Below are positions 54,023 through 62,272 of a stretch of DNA of 64,000 nucleotides, in pieces. A program made the position numbers and the translations under genes. The stretch lies in contig NZ_BAAAPN010000043.1 of NCBI RefSeq assembly GCF_039531165.1, positions 1 to 64,000 on the forward strand. The letters are read 5' to 3'. This stretch comes from Nostocoides_A vanveenii (GTDB lineage: Bacteria > Actinomycetota > Actinomycetes > Actinomycetales > Dermatophilaceae). Below the pieces are notes generated by a model. That model worked only from the letters and a program-made list of their open reading frames with translations. It did not search any database and was not told where the DNA came from. Every line of letters begins with the position of its first letter. The stretch's first letter is position 1.

Positions 54023-54820
54023 ATGACCATCGCCATCTTCGGTGCCGGAGTGATGGGTGAGACCCTCCTGTCCGGCCTGATTCGCAGCGGCCGAGCACCC
54101 GGCGACCTCGTCATCACCGAGCGCCGCGCGGATCGCGCCGCCGAACTCGAAGCCAAATACGGCATCTCGGTCGTCGACAACGCGGCCGCCGCCGAATCGG
54201 CCGACGTGCTCGTGCTCGTCGTCAAGCCCCAGGACATGCGCAGCCTGCTGGCCGAGATCGCCCCGGCCATCGCCGTGGGCAATGTCGTCATCTCGCTTGC
54301 GGCTGGTATCACCACCGAGGTGCTCGAAGGCGGCCTGCCGGCAGGCACCAGCGTCGTGCGGGTGATGCCCAACACCCCGGCCCTGGTCGACCAGGGCATG
54401 GCGGCGCTCTCGCGCGGTGCCCACTGCACCGATGAGCACATGGCCATCGCATCGGACCTGCTCGCCTCCTGCGGGAAAGTGATCGAGGTCCCTGAGTCCT
54501 ATCAGGACGCGGTGACAGCCATCTCTGGGTCCGGGCCGGCATACGTCTTCTATGTCGTCGAGGCGATGATCGAGGCGGGCGTCGTGCTGGGCCTGCCACG
54601 CGCGACCGCGACGGAGTTGACCGTCCAGACTCTCTACGGAGCGGCGACCATGATCCGCCAGACCGGCACCCACCCGACGGTCCTTCGTGAGCAGGTCACC
54701 TCGCCAGGAGGCACCACCGCGGCCGCGCTGCGCATCCTCGACGACCACCGGGTGCGGGCGGCCTTCGTCAGCGCCGTTGAGGCGGCCGCGGAGCGCTCCG
54801 GCGAGCTGTCCCGCTCCTGA
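54023..54820 (+). CDS. proC: pyrroline-5-carboxylate reductase
   Basis: Last step of proline synthesis. 265 residues from ATG 54023. The NADPH fold is MTIAIFGAGVMGETLLSGLI (1-20). Further motifs are VLVLVVKPQDM, VRVMPNTPALVDQGMAALS and the C-terminal signature SGSGPAYVFYVVEAMIEAGVVLGLPRATA (in parts) with REQVTSPGGTTAAAL. The frame extension to 53711 lies within the proline dehydrogenase gene. Probably one transcript with it. Confidence 0.95.
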   Translation: MTIAIFGAGVMGETLLSGLIRSGRAPGDLVITERRADRAAELEAKYGISVVDNAAAAESADVLVLVVKPQDMRSLLAEIAPAIAVGNVVISLAAGITTEVLEGGLPAGTSVVRVMPNTPALVDQGMAALSRGAHCTDEHMAIASDLLASCGKVIEVPESYQDAVTAISGSGPAYVFYVVEAMIEAGVVLGLPRATATELTVQTLYGAATMIRQTGTHPTVLREQVTSPGGTTAAALRILDDHRVRAAFVSAVEAAAERSGELSRS

Positions 54821-54893
54821 ACACCGGCCCCAGCCAGGGTGAACAGCGGCCGTCCGATCCGCCCGCATCCCCGCGGCATGACACGATGGGCCC

Positions 54894-55409
54894 ATGACGG
54901 AGATCGTGGTTCGCGCCTTGACCGAGGACGAGTGGGAGCTGCTGCGCTCCTTGCGCCTGAACGCCCTCCGGGAGTCTCCCGACGCGTTCGTGGCCTCCTA
55001 CGACGACGAGGCCGACGAGTCCGAGGACTTCTGGCGCGCCCGCCTGAGCCGGTCGCGCCGCCTGGTCGCCGAGGCCGATGGTGAGGCCGCCGGCCTGGTG
55101 AGCATAGGCACGCTCGACGGCGTGGACAACGGCGCCGAGTTCTTCGGTCTGTGGGTCGCGCCGCAATGGCGCGGGCGCAGCATCGCCGCCAATCTGGTGA
55201 AGTCCGGAGCGACGTATGCCGCCGAGCAGGGCTTCGACCGGATCGCCTACTGGGTGGGCACCGACAACGGTCGCGCGGTGGCTTTTGCCTCCAGTTTCGG
55301 CTTCCGCCCCACGGGCCGCCGCCGCCCGATGCGGGTCCAAAACGGCGACGGCGACGAGGAAGAGATCGCCATGGTGTTGCCGCTGACCGAGGACCGCCGC
55401 GGATTCTGA
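54894..55409 (+). CDS. GNAT-family N-acetyltransferase
   Basis: 171 residues from ATG 54894. The acetyl-CoA motif is LWVAPQWRGRSIAANLVKSGATYA (about 85-108) with the Q/R-x-x-G-x-G/A-like loop, and IAYWVGTDNGRAVAFASSFGFRPTG follows. The target is unknown. The next gene encodes an AcuC-type deacetylase 34 bp downstream. In Bacillus an acetyltransferase (AcuA) and AcuC oppose each other on acetyl-CoA synthetase, so a similar pair is possible here. Confidence 0.88.
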   Translation: MTEIVVRALTEDEWELLRSLRLNALRESPDAFVASYDDEADESEDFWRARLSRSRRLVAEADGEAAGLVSIGTLDGVDNGAEFFGLWVAPQWRGRSIAANLVKSGATYAAEQGFDRIAYWVGTDNGRAVAFASSFGFRPTGRRRPMRVQNGDGDEEEIAMVLPLTEDRRGF

Positions 55410-55443
55410 TCGGGCGGCTCCCAGGCCGCGATAGCGTTCCCGT

Positions 55444-56634
55444 ATGGGCGATGGGGCGCGGCTGATCTGGGATCCGGTCTTCACCGGGTACAACTTCGGT
55501 GACGGGCACCCCATGGGCCCGCTCCGACTCGACCTGACGGCCCGGCTGTGCAAGGAGTTCGGCCTCTTCGACATCGTCGCGCCGATAGCGCCCGAACCCG
55601 CGGACGACGACCTGCTGGCGACGGTCCACGACCGGGGCTTCATCGCTGCCGTCAAGCGGGCGTCCGCCGATCCCGCGACGGCGGAATCGGCATACGGGCT
55701 GGGGACGGAGGACGATCCGGCCTTCGTGGGGATGCACGAGGCGAGCGCTCGCATCGTGGGCGGCACGGTGGAGATGTGCCGGGCTGTCCACGCGGGCGAG
55801 ATCGAGCACGGGGTCAACTTCTGCGGCGGCCTGCACCATGCGATGCGGGATCGGGCCAGCGGCTTCTGCATCTACAACGACATCGCGGTCGGCATCGCGT
55901 GGCTACTCGACCACGGCGTGGAGCGAGTGGCCTATCTCGATGTCGATGTCCACCACGGCGACGGCGTCGAGGCGATCTTCGCCGACGACCCGCGGGTGCT
56001 GACGGCCTCGATCCACGAGAACGGCCGACTGCTCTTTCCTGGCACGGGGTGGGCCCGCGATATCGGGCACGCGTCGGGGGAGGGCTACGCACTCAATGTG
56101 GCGCTGCCGGCGGGGACCTCGGACTCGGCCTGGCTGCGCGCCGTGCGCTCGGCCATCTTCCCGGTCGTGCGCGCCTTCAAGCCGCAGGTGCTGGTCACCC
56201 AGCACGGCTGCGACACGCACATGGAGGATCCCCTCGCCCATCTGACGCTGACCGTCGACGCGCAACGCCAGGCGATGCTCGACATCCACGACTTGGCTCA
56301 CGAGCTCTGCAACGGCCGTTGGATCAGCCTCGGCGGCGGCGGTTACGAACTGGTCAACGTCGTCCCGCGAGCCTGGACGCACCTGACCGCCATCGCCGGA
56401 CACCGCCCGATCGAACCCCAGACCGAGATCCCCCAGGCTTGGCGCGACCAGGTCGCCGCGCTCACCGGTCGCCGCGGACCGGCCCGGATGAGCGACTTGC
56501 CCCCGGGCAGCAGCCCCATCTGGGTCCAGCCCTGGGAGCTCGGTTACAACCCCCACAGCCCCGTCGACGCCGCCGTGATGGCCACACGCGAGGCGATCTT
56601 CGCTCACCACGGTTTGGACGTTTGGTTCGACTGA
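55444..56634 (+). CDS. acuC: AcuC-type histone-deacetylase-family protein
   Basis: Zinc-dependent deacetylase, 396 residues from ATG 55444. Active-site features are the His pair in GGLHHAMRDRASGFCIYND, the metal motif VAYLDVDVHHGDGVEAIF, and the C-terminal LVTQHGCDTHMEDPLAHL and GGGGYELVNV. It probably removes acetyl groups from acetyl-CoA synthetase or other lysines. It follows the GNAT gene, and a strong terminator lies 46 bp after it. Confidence 0.9.
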   Translation: MGDGARLIWDPVFTGYNFGDGHPMGPLRLDLTARLCKEFGLFDIVAPIAPEPADDDLLATVHDRGFIAAVKRASADPATAESAYGLGTEDDPAFVGMHEASARIVGGTVEMCRAVHAGEIEHGVNFCGGLHHAMRDRASGFCIYNDIAVGIAWLLDHGVERVAYLDVDVHHGDGVEAIFADDPRVLTASIHENGRLLFPGTGWARDIGHASGEGYALNVALPAGTSDSAWLRAVRSAIFPVVRAFKPQVLVTQHGCDTHMEDPLAHLTLTVDAQRQAMLDIHDLAHELCNGRWISLGGGGYELVNVVPRAWTHLTAIAGHRPIEPQTEIPQAWRDQVAALTGRRGPARMSDLPPGSSPIWVQPWELGYNPHSPVDAAVMATREAIFAHHGLDVWFD

Positions 56635-56679
56635 CAGCGGTCCCGGAGCTCGGCGCCCGGCAGGGTGACTTAGCGGGGT

Positions 56680-56723
56680 TTAGGTGACGTCCAGCAGGTT
56701 CTACCCTGCTGGACGTCACCTAA
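56680..56723 (+). terminator. 19-bp stem-loop after acuC
   Basis: Arms ttaggtgacgtccagcagg (56680-56698) and its exact complement (56705-56723) with a 6-base loop (ttctac). It sits between acuC and the small HTH gene and probably ends the GNAT-acuC transcript. Confidence 0.85.
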
Positions 56724-56889
56724 CTGCTGCTAGCAGACGTTAGGTTCGGGGCCGCCGGCCGGCGTGTCGGCTGGACAAGCCCGGGGAAATTTCACTCGGT
56801 CGGTGGCCCCGGCTTCACAGGAGTAACAACTGCCCCTATGGTTGCTCCCGACGAGATTGCGTAGGAATCCGCCGGAGGGGAAGCCGGCG

Positions 56890-57117
56890 ATGCGCGATAG
56901 AAAAGACGAGGTTCGCATGTCTGCCGACCGGCAGCTTTCCGAGGTCAAATTCCTCACCGTGGCCGAAGTGGCCGCGATCATGCGCGTATCGAAGATGACC
57001 GTGTACCGAATGGTCCACGGTGGCGAGCTTCCCGCGATCCGCGTCGGACGGTCCTTCCGCGTGCCGGCCGACGCCGTCGATGCCTATCTCGAGACCGCCT
57101 TCATCGAAACCGCCTGA
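56890..57117 (+). CDS. small excisionase-type HTH DNA-binding protein
   Basis: 75 residues from ATG 56890, which has GGAGGGG at 56874-56880. ATG 56917 is an alternative with a weaker site. The MerR/excisionase-like winged helix is VKFLTVAEVAAIMRVSKMTVYRMVHGGELPAIRVGRSFRVPADAVDAYLE (in parts). This HTH protein, followed by bS22, an epimerase and an acyltransferase, is a conserved actinobacterial group (from memory). It is not phage-derived excisionase: there is no integrase nearby. The target is unknown; BldC is a distant analogue. A hairpin terminator follows. Confidence 0.82.
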   Translation: MRDRKDEVRMSADRQLSEVKFLTVAEVAAIMRVSKMTVYRMVHGGELPAIRVGRSFRVPADAVDAYLETAFIETA

Positions 57118-57191
57118 CTCAGGACGTATGCCGGCCTGCCCGGCACCCGCTGCTGGCGACCGCGTGGCGGCCCGAGAAAATATCGCCACCA

Positions 57192-57226
57192 CAAACCGTG
57201 CCCAAGGACACCTGGGGCACGGTTTG
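57192..57226 (+). terminator. 12-bp stem-loop after the HTH gene
   Basis: Arms caaaccgtgccc (57192-57203) and gggcacggtttg (57215-57226) around an 11-base loop, 75 bp after the HTH stop and before the bS22 gene. Confidence 0.8.
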
Positions 57227-57348
57227 GGCGTGCCGACTGCCGCCGGTAGGCTGTCCCTTCAGGTAGCTCACGCGGCCACCGACCGAGTCGATCACGGCGG
57301 CTGCGATGCGTCCGATGATCTCCACACGTTACGAAGCAAGGGTTGTCA

Positions 57349-57447
57349 ATGGGTTCTGTCATCAAGAAGCGGCGCAAGCGGATGGCCAAGAAGAAGCACC
57401 GCAAGCTGCTGCGCAAGACGCGTCACCAGCGTCGCAACAAGAAGTAA
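57349..57447 (+). CDS. 30S ribosomal protein bS22 (AURKAIP1/COX24 domain)
   Basis: A 32-residue very basic protein: MGSVIKKRRKRMAKKKHRKL then LRKTRHQRRNKK. Identity is clear from the K-K-R-R-K-R-M-x-K-K-K-H-R-K-L-x-x-K-T-R pattern. In mycobacteria this protein was found in the 30S subunit near the decoding centre and named bS22. ATG 57349 has aaggg about 8 bases upstream. It is too short for many gene finders. The epimerase gene follows after 43 bp. Confidence 0.93.
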   Translation: MGSVIKKRRKRMAKKKHRKLLRKTRHQRRNKK

Positions 57448-57490
57448 CCCTGGCGCCCCGCGCGGGCGTGACGTGAGGTAGGAGAGCACC

Positions 57491-58543
57491 ATGCCGGAAG
57501 TCGTCCTGATCACCGGCGTGTCCCGCTATCTCGGTGGCGCCTTCGCGCGCGCCCTGTCGCAAACCGACGAGGTCCCCCGGATTATCGGCGTCGACGTCGT
57601 CCCACCCCCGCGCCCGATCGGCGGTGCCGAGTTCGTGCGCGCAGACATCCGCTCACCGATGATCGGCAAGATCATCGAGCAGCAGCAGGTCGACACCGTT
57701 GTCCATATGGGCGTCATCGCGACCCCGCTGAACGCCGGTGGCCGGGCGACGCAGAAAGAGATCAACGTCATCGGGACGATGCAGTTGCTCGCGGCCTGCC
57801 AAAAGAGCACTCGCGTGCAACGCCTCGTCGTCAAGTCGACGGCCGGTGTCTACGGCTCCTCCTATCGGGACCCGGCGATGTTCACCGAGGACATGGCCGC
57901 CCGGCGGCTGCCCAACGTCGGTTTCGGCAAGGACTCGGTCGAGGTCGAGGCGTATGTCCGCGGCTTCGCCCGGCGCCGCCCCGACGTCGGCATCACCGTG
58001 CTGCGGCTTGCGAATGTCATCGGCCCGCGCATCCGCACGGCGATGACCGACTTCTTCCGGCTCCCGCTGATCCCGCTGCCTCTGGGCTGGGACGGCCGCC
58101 TGCAATTCCTCCACGAAGACGATGTCGCAGCGGCAACCGTCCGGGCGACCCTCGCCCCGCCGGCCGGCACGGTCAACGTCGCCGGCGACGGGATCATCAC
58201 GGTCAGCCAGGCCACGGCCCTGACCGGGCGCCCCTTCGTCAAGATTCCCGCGGTCGCCACCCGCGGCGCCAACTCGCTCTTCAAACGCACCGGGATCCTG
58301 GACTTCTCGCCCGAGCAACTGGAGTTGCTGGTCCACGGCCGCGGCCTCGACACCAGCAAGATGCGCCACCTCCTCGGCTTCGAGCCGACCTGGACTACCC
58401 GTGGCGCCTTCGAGGACTTCGTCGCCGCCGCGCCCCGGCCGGTCGACCAGGCCCTCGCCGCCGTCTCCTCCGCCGCCGACGTCGCCGAAGAGGCCGTGCA
58501 CGCGGTCACCGGCGTCCTCGTGACCGGAAAGGCCCACCAATGA
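57491..58543 (+). CDS. NAD-dependent epimerase/dehydratase-like protein
   Basis: 350 residues from ATG 57491 (gtaggagag upstream). An extended-SDR Rossmann fold opens with VVLITGVSRYLGGAFARAL (4-22), and VHMGVIATPLN, VVKSTAGVYGSS and LRLANVIGPRI follow. The usual catalytic Y-x-x-x-K is not apparent (VGFGKDSVEVEAYVRGF), so classical epimerase activity is doubtful. The last 40 residues are Ala/Val-rich. Its stop overlaps the acyltransferase start (ATGA), and the pairing is conserved, suggesting a lipid or envelope function. Confidence 0.82.
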   Translation: MPEVVLITGVSRYLGGAFARALSQTDEVPRIIGVDVVPPPRPIGGAEFVRADIRSPMIGKIIEQQQVDTVVHMGVIATPLNAGGRATQKEINVIGTMQLLAACQKSTRVQRLVVKSTAGVYGSSYRDPAMFTEDMAARRLPNVGFGKDSVEVEAYVRGFARRRPDVGITVLRLANVIGPRIRTAMTDFFRLPLIPLPLGWDGRLQFLHEDDVAAATVRATLAPPAGTVNVAGDGIITVSQATALTGRPFVKIPAVATRGANSLFKRTGILDFSPEQLELLVHGRGLDTSKMRHLLGFEPTWTTRGAFEDFVAAAPRPVDQALAAVSSAADVAEEAVHAVTGVLVTGKAHQ

Positions 58544-59643
58544 GCACGCCACGCCGCCCCTCCGTCGCCGCTGGCGCGGCCCGCGCCTCGAGCGAGCGCG
58601 CCCGCCGCACCGCCACGCCCCTGCTCGGCGAGCCGGCGAGCCACTTGCGCGTGGTCCAGCCCGACGAACTCGCGCCCGAACCGCCCTTCGCCGCCCATCC
58701 CTCCGCACGCCCGTCTGCCCCCGGCAAGCCCGGGCTGAAGGAGTTCGTCGCGGGTGTTCGCGCCGTCGCCCACCGGGCCGCCGGGCCGTTGGGTATGTCG
58801 CGCGACGAGGCTGAGGCCAAGGCCGCCGAAGCCGTCGCGTTCATCCGGCGCCGGCTGACGGGCGACTACGCCGTCGACAACTACGGCTATGACGCGGACT
58901 TCGCCGAGCACATCCTTTACCCCCTGCTCCGGCCGCTCTTCTACACCTGGTTCCGCGTCGAGGTCCGCGGCCTGGAGAACATTCCCAGCACCGGTGGCGC
59001 GCTCCTGGTGGCCAATCACTCCGGCACGGTCGCGGTCGATTCCCTGATGACCCAGGTCGCCATCCACGACAAGCACCCTGCGCACCGCCAACTGCGCGAG
59101 CTCGGCGCGGACCTGGTCTTCGGCACTCCCGGCCTGGGCAGCATCGCCCGCAAGGGCGGAGCCACCCTCGCCACCAACCCCGACGCCGAACGCCTGTTGA
59201 CCAGCGGCGAACTCGTCGGTGTCTGGCCCGAGGGCTTCAAGGGTGTCGGCAAGCCGTTCAACGAGCGCTACAAACTTCAACGCTTCGGCCGCGGCGGTTT
59301 CGTTTCCGCGGCCATCCGCACCGGGGTGCCCATCATCCCGTGCGCGATCATCGGTGCCGAGGAGATCTACCCGATGATCGCCAATCTCAAGGGCTTGGCC
59401 AACCTGGTGGGTCTGCCCTATTTCCCGGTCACGCCCACCTTCCCCTGGCTCGGCCCACTGGGCATGATTCCGTTGCCGAGCAAATGGATCATCGAGTTCG
59501 GCCCGCCCGTCGACACCGGCGCCTTCGACCCGAAGGCCGCCGACGATCCGATGATCGTCTTCGACCTGACCGACCGGGTGCGCGAGACCATCCAGCAGAC
59601 CGTCTACGGCCTCCTGGCCTCGCGGCGCTCTGTCTTCCACTGA
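58540..59643 (+). CDS. PlsC-like lysophospholipid acyltransferase
   Basis: 367 residues from ATG 58540. A variable N-terminal 130 residues precede the acyltransferase domain: LVANHSGTVAVDSLMT (His followed by Asp after six residues rather than the usual four), VGVWPEGFKGVGKPFNERYKLQRFGRGGF (motif II and III, with E and R), and VPIIPCAIIGAEEIYP (motif IV). It is likely to acylate a glycerolipid at the membrane. Translation is coupled to the epimerase-like gene. Confidence 0.85.
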   Translation: MSTPRRPSVAAGAARASSERARRTATPLLGEPASHLRVVQPDELAPEPPFAAHPSARPSAPGKPGLKEFVAGVRAVAHRAAGPLGMSRDEAEAKAAEAVAFIRRRLTGDYAVDNYGYDADFAEHILYPLLRPLFYTWFRVEVRGLENIPSTGGALLVANHSGTVAVDSLMTQVAIHDKHPAHRQLRELGADLVFGTPGLGSIARKGGATLATNPDAERLLTSGELVGVWPEGFKGVGKPFNERYKLQRFGRGGFVSAAIRTGVPIIPCAIIGAEEIYPMIANLKGLANLVGLPYFPVTPTFPWLGPLGMIPLPSKWIIEFGPPVDTGAFDPKAADDPMIVFDLTDRVRETIQQTVYGLLASRRSVFH

Positions 59644-59677
59644 CGGCGTGCGACGGCCTCGCGCGCGCCCAGCCCGT

Positions 59678-59965
59678 ATGCCGTCCGCTCACCGCGTGTC
59701 CGCACCGGGGGCCGGGACTGTCCCGCCGGTTGTGCTCATCGGCCGCCCGGGTTGTCACCTGTGCGCGGACGCGGAGCCGGTCGTGCGCGCAGTGGCGGCC
59801 GAGTTCGGACTGACTGTTGTCGAGCAGTCGGTGGACGACGACGCGCGCCTGAGCGCGGCATACGGCGATCTGATCCCGGTGGTGTTGATCGACGGAGAGG
59901 TCCACGCCTACTGGCGGGTCGATCCGCAACGGCTGCGCGCCGGGCTCGGCGCCCGTGGTCGCTGA
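59678..59965 (+). CDS. glutaredoxin-like protein
   Basis: 95 residues if ATG 59678 is used; GTG 59648 and GTG 59696 are also open, and no start has a clear ribosome site. The thioredoxin-fold redox motif is VLIGRPGCHLCADAEPVV (C-x-x-C), followed by the cis-Pro strand YGDLIPVVLIDGEVHAYWRVD. This is the glutaredoxin family protein (DUF836/Glutaredoxin 2-like) common before rex-hem in actinobacteria. It ends 89 bp before the Rex operator. Confidence 0.82.
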   Translation: MPSAHRVSAPGAGTVPPVVLIGRPGCHLCADAEPVVRAVAAEFGLTVVEQSVDDDARLSAAYGDLIPVVLIDGEVHAYWRVDPQRLRAGLGARGR

Positions 59966-60054
59966 CCCACGGGCGCAGGGTGACGCTGCTCACGTGGCCG
60001 TCGAGACGACGAAGGACCATGCCCGCAGGGGTATCTCACTCTGCACGCGAGACT

Positions 60055-60083
60055 TTGTGAAGGCCTTCACAAGCGCGTAGCCT
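60055..60083 (+). promoter_or_regulatory. Rex operator overlapping the rex-hem promoter
   Basis: TTGTGAAGGCCTTCACAA (60055-60072) is a perfect 18-bp palindrome that fits the Rex operator TTGTGAA-N4-TTCACAA. Its first six bases can serve as a -35 (TTGTGA), with TAGCCT at 60078-60083 as -10 after 17 bp. Rex released by high NADH would free the promoter, so rex and the hem genes should be autoregulated by redox, as in Streptomyces. Confidence 0.85.
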
Positions 60084-60146
60084 TGCGAGAAGCGCGAGGG
60101 TGCCGATCGGCACCCGGATCGCCCCGACCACGCCTGACAGAACGAG

Positions 60147-60824
60147 GTGACCGAGGTGTCAGCGACCGAGATCCGGCGTCGCGGCATCCCTGACGCCACG
60201 GTCGCCCGCCTGCCCGACTATCTTCGCGCGTTGACCTCGATGAGCGGCAGGGGGGTCGTCTCGACCTCCTCCGAAGCGCTCGCGGCGGCCACCGGCGTAG
60301 GCTCGGCGATGGTGCGCAAAGACCTCTCGTTCCTCGGCAGCCATGGCGTGCGCGGCGTCGGGTATGACGTTACCCACCTCTCGGTCGAGATCGCCCGGGC
60401 GCTCGGTCTGACGCGCGACTGGCCCGTGCTGATCGTCGGCATGGGCAACCTCGGGCGCGCCCTCGCCGCCTATGGCGGTTTCGCGGCGGGCGGATTCCAG
60501 CTCGTCGCGCTGATGGATCGGGATCCCGCAGTCGTCGGCCAGCCCGTGGCCGGCCTGGTGGTCAGCGCGATGACCGCGCTCCCGGCGCTGGCCGCGGCCC
60601 CCGACACGCTGGGTGTGATCACCACCCCCGCGCACGCCGCCCAGGAGGTCTGCGACGCACTCATCGCGGCCGGTGTCACCTCGATCCTGAACTTCGCCGC
60701 CGTGACCTTGAACGTGCCTGCCGGCGTCGATGTGCGCAAGGTCGATGTCGCAACGGAACTGCAGATCCTCGCCTTCCATAAGCAGCAGCGCAGCCGCGCT
60801 CCGCAGCTGGCGGTGGCGCCGTGA
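60147..60824 (+). CDS. rex: redox-sensing repressor Rex
   Basis: 225 residues from GTG 60147 (GTG 60156 possible). The N-terminal winged helix is about 20-80 (ALAAATGVGSAMVRKDLSFLGSHGVRGVGYD, in parts). The NADH-binding Rossmann fold is WPVLIVGMGNLGRALAAYGGF (about 91-111). The domain-swap helix near the C terminus (VDVATELQILAFHKQ) is typical. It senses the NADH/NAD ratio and binds the palindrome 75 bp upstream. Its stop overlaps hemA, so heme synthesis is under the same control. Confidence 0.95.
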   Translation: MTEVSATEIRRRGIPDATVARLPDYLRALTSMSGRGVVSTSSEALAAATGVGSAMVRKDLSFLGSHGVRGVGYDVTHLSVEIARALGLTRDWPVLIVGMGNLGRALAAYGGFAAGGFQLVALMDRDPAVVGQPVAGLVVSAMTALPALAAAPDTLGVITTPAHAAQEVCDALIAAGVTSILNFAAVTLNVPAGVDVRKVDVATELQILAFHKQQRSRAPQLAVAP

Positions 60825-62272
60825 GCCTGCTCGTCCTCGGCCTCTCCCACCACAACGCACCCCTCGACCTGCTCGAACGGATCAGCCTCGACGCCTCCGG
60901 CCGCCGCGATCTCGCCCACGCCATCGCCGGGAGCGAGCACGTCCGCGAGGTCGTCGTTGTCTCCACCTGCAACCGGACCGAGGTGTATGCCGAGGCCGCC
61001 ACCTTCCACGGCGCGATCGCGGACATCACCGATGCCCTGTCCGGGCAGTCGGGCCTTCCGCGGGCCGACCTGACCGAGCGACTCGGGGTGCACTACGAGG
61101 ATGGTGCGATCGCGCATACCTTCCGGGTGGCAAGCGGTCTCGACTCGATGGCGTTGGGGGAGAACCAGATTCGGGCACAGCTGCGGGTCTCGTTGCACGA
61201 GGCACAAGCTGCCGGGCTGACCGGGTCGAGCCTCAACCAGCTCTTCCAGCAGGCGTTGCGGGTCGGCAAGCGCGTCCACACCGAGACCGGCATCGAGACG
61301 TATTCCTCCTCGCTGGTCGAGACCGCATTCGGGGCGGCCTCGCAGATCGTCGGCCCCCCGGTGCAAACGCGACTCGTCGTCGTCGGGGCGGGCGCAATGG
61401 CGGCATTGGTAGCGACCACGGCGGCGCGCGCGGGCTACGGCTCGATCGTCATCGTCAACCGGACGTATGCCCGCGGTGAAGCCCTGGCCTTCCGCGTCGG
61501 CGGCCGCGCCGCCCACCTAGCCGAACTTCCCGATGCCCTCGGCGCGGCCGATGTGGTTGTGTCGTGCGTCGGGGCGCCCGGCCTGGTGCTGACGGCATCC
61601 GTGGTGGACGCGGCGCGGGCGGAGTCGCAACGGCCCCAGGTGTTGGTCGATCTGGCGATGCCGCACGACATCGAGCACGCGGCCGGGGACCTGCGGGGGG
61701 TCACGCGACTCGGGTTGGATCACCTGGGCGCCCGGCTGCGCGCGGTAACGGGCAACCCCGTCGTCCGGGCGGCCACCGGCCTGGTCGACACCGAGGTCGC
61801 CGACTTCATCAGCGCCCGGTCCGTCCAGGCCGCGGTCCCGACGATCGCGGCCATGCGCGAGCGGGGCGCCACGATCCTCGCCGGTGAAGTGGGCCGCCTG
61901 CGCTCGCGCACGCCGAATCTCGGCGACGCCGAACGTCGCGAGGTCGAGATCGCCATGGGTCGCCTCGTCGACAAGCTCCTGCACGGCCCCACCGTGCGGG
62001 TCAAGGAACTCGCGGCCAGCGGCCGGATGGCCGAGTATGCCGACGCCCTTGCCGAACTCTTCGCACCCGCGCCGGCCGCGGAATCGGGTGCGGTGACCTT
62101 GCCGGCGCTCGCCTACGACCGACCCAGCGAGGGCGGGTCGAGCGAAGTCACCGGCGCAGCCTCCGGCGCCGGCGACTCCGAACGGGTCGCCGGTGTCGGC
62201 CCGACCGCTGGTGGCCTCACGGGCGCGGCCGGCGAGAGCGACCGCGGCCGGGCTGTCGAGCGGGAGGCGTGA
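60821..62272 (+). CDS. hemA: glutamyl-tRNA reductase
   Basis: First enzyme of the C5 heme pathway. 483 residues from GTG 60821. The catalytic Cys is C50 in VVSTCNRTEVY. Other motifs are FRVASGLDSMALGENQIRAQL, the NADPH fold RLVVVGAGAMAALVATTAA and the dimerisation helices near 340-420. The last 50 residues (Gly/Ala/Ser/Glu-rich) exceed the family core. hemC follows with overlapping stop and start. Confidence 0.95.
   Translation: MSLLVLGLSHHNAPLDLLERISLDASGRRDLAHAIAGSEHVREVVVVSTCNRTEVYAEAATFHGAIADITDALSGQSGLPRADLTERLGVHYEDGAIAHTFRVASGLDSMALGENQIRAQLRVSLHEAQAAGLTGSSLNQLFQQALRVGKRVHTETGIETYSSSLVETAFGAASQIVGPPVQTRLVVVGAGAMAALVATTAARAGYGSIVIVNRTYARGEALAFRVGGRAAHLAELPDALGAADVVVSCVGAPGLVLTASVVDAARAESQRPQVLVDLAMPHDIEHAAGDLRGVTRLGLDHLGARLRAVTGNPVVRAATGLVDTEVADFISARSVQAAVPTIAAMRERGATILAGEVGRLRSRTPNLGDAERREVEIAMGRLVDKLLHGPTVRVKELAASGRMAEYADALAELFAPAPAAESGAVTLPALAYDRPSEGGSSEVTGAASGAGDSERVAGVGPTAGGLTGAAGESDRGRAVEREA

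Noticed and set aside
56890..57117. prophage or integrative-element excisionase
   Set aside because: Excisionase-like fold, but there is no integrase, attachment repeat or phage gene nearby, and the neighbours are conserved chromosomal genes.
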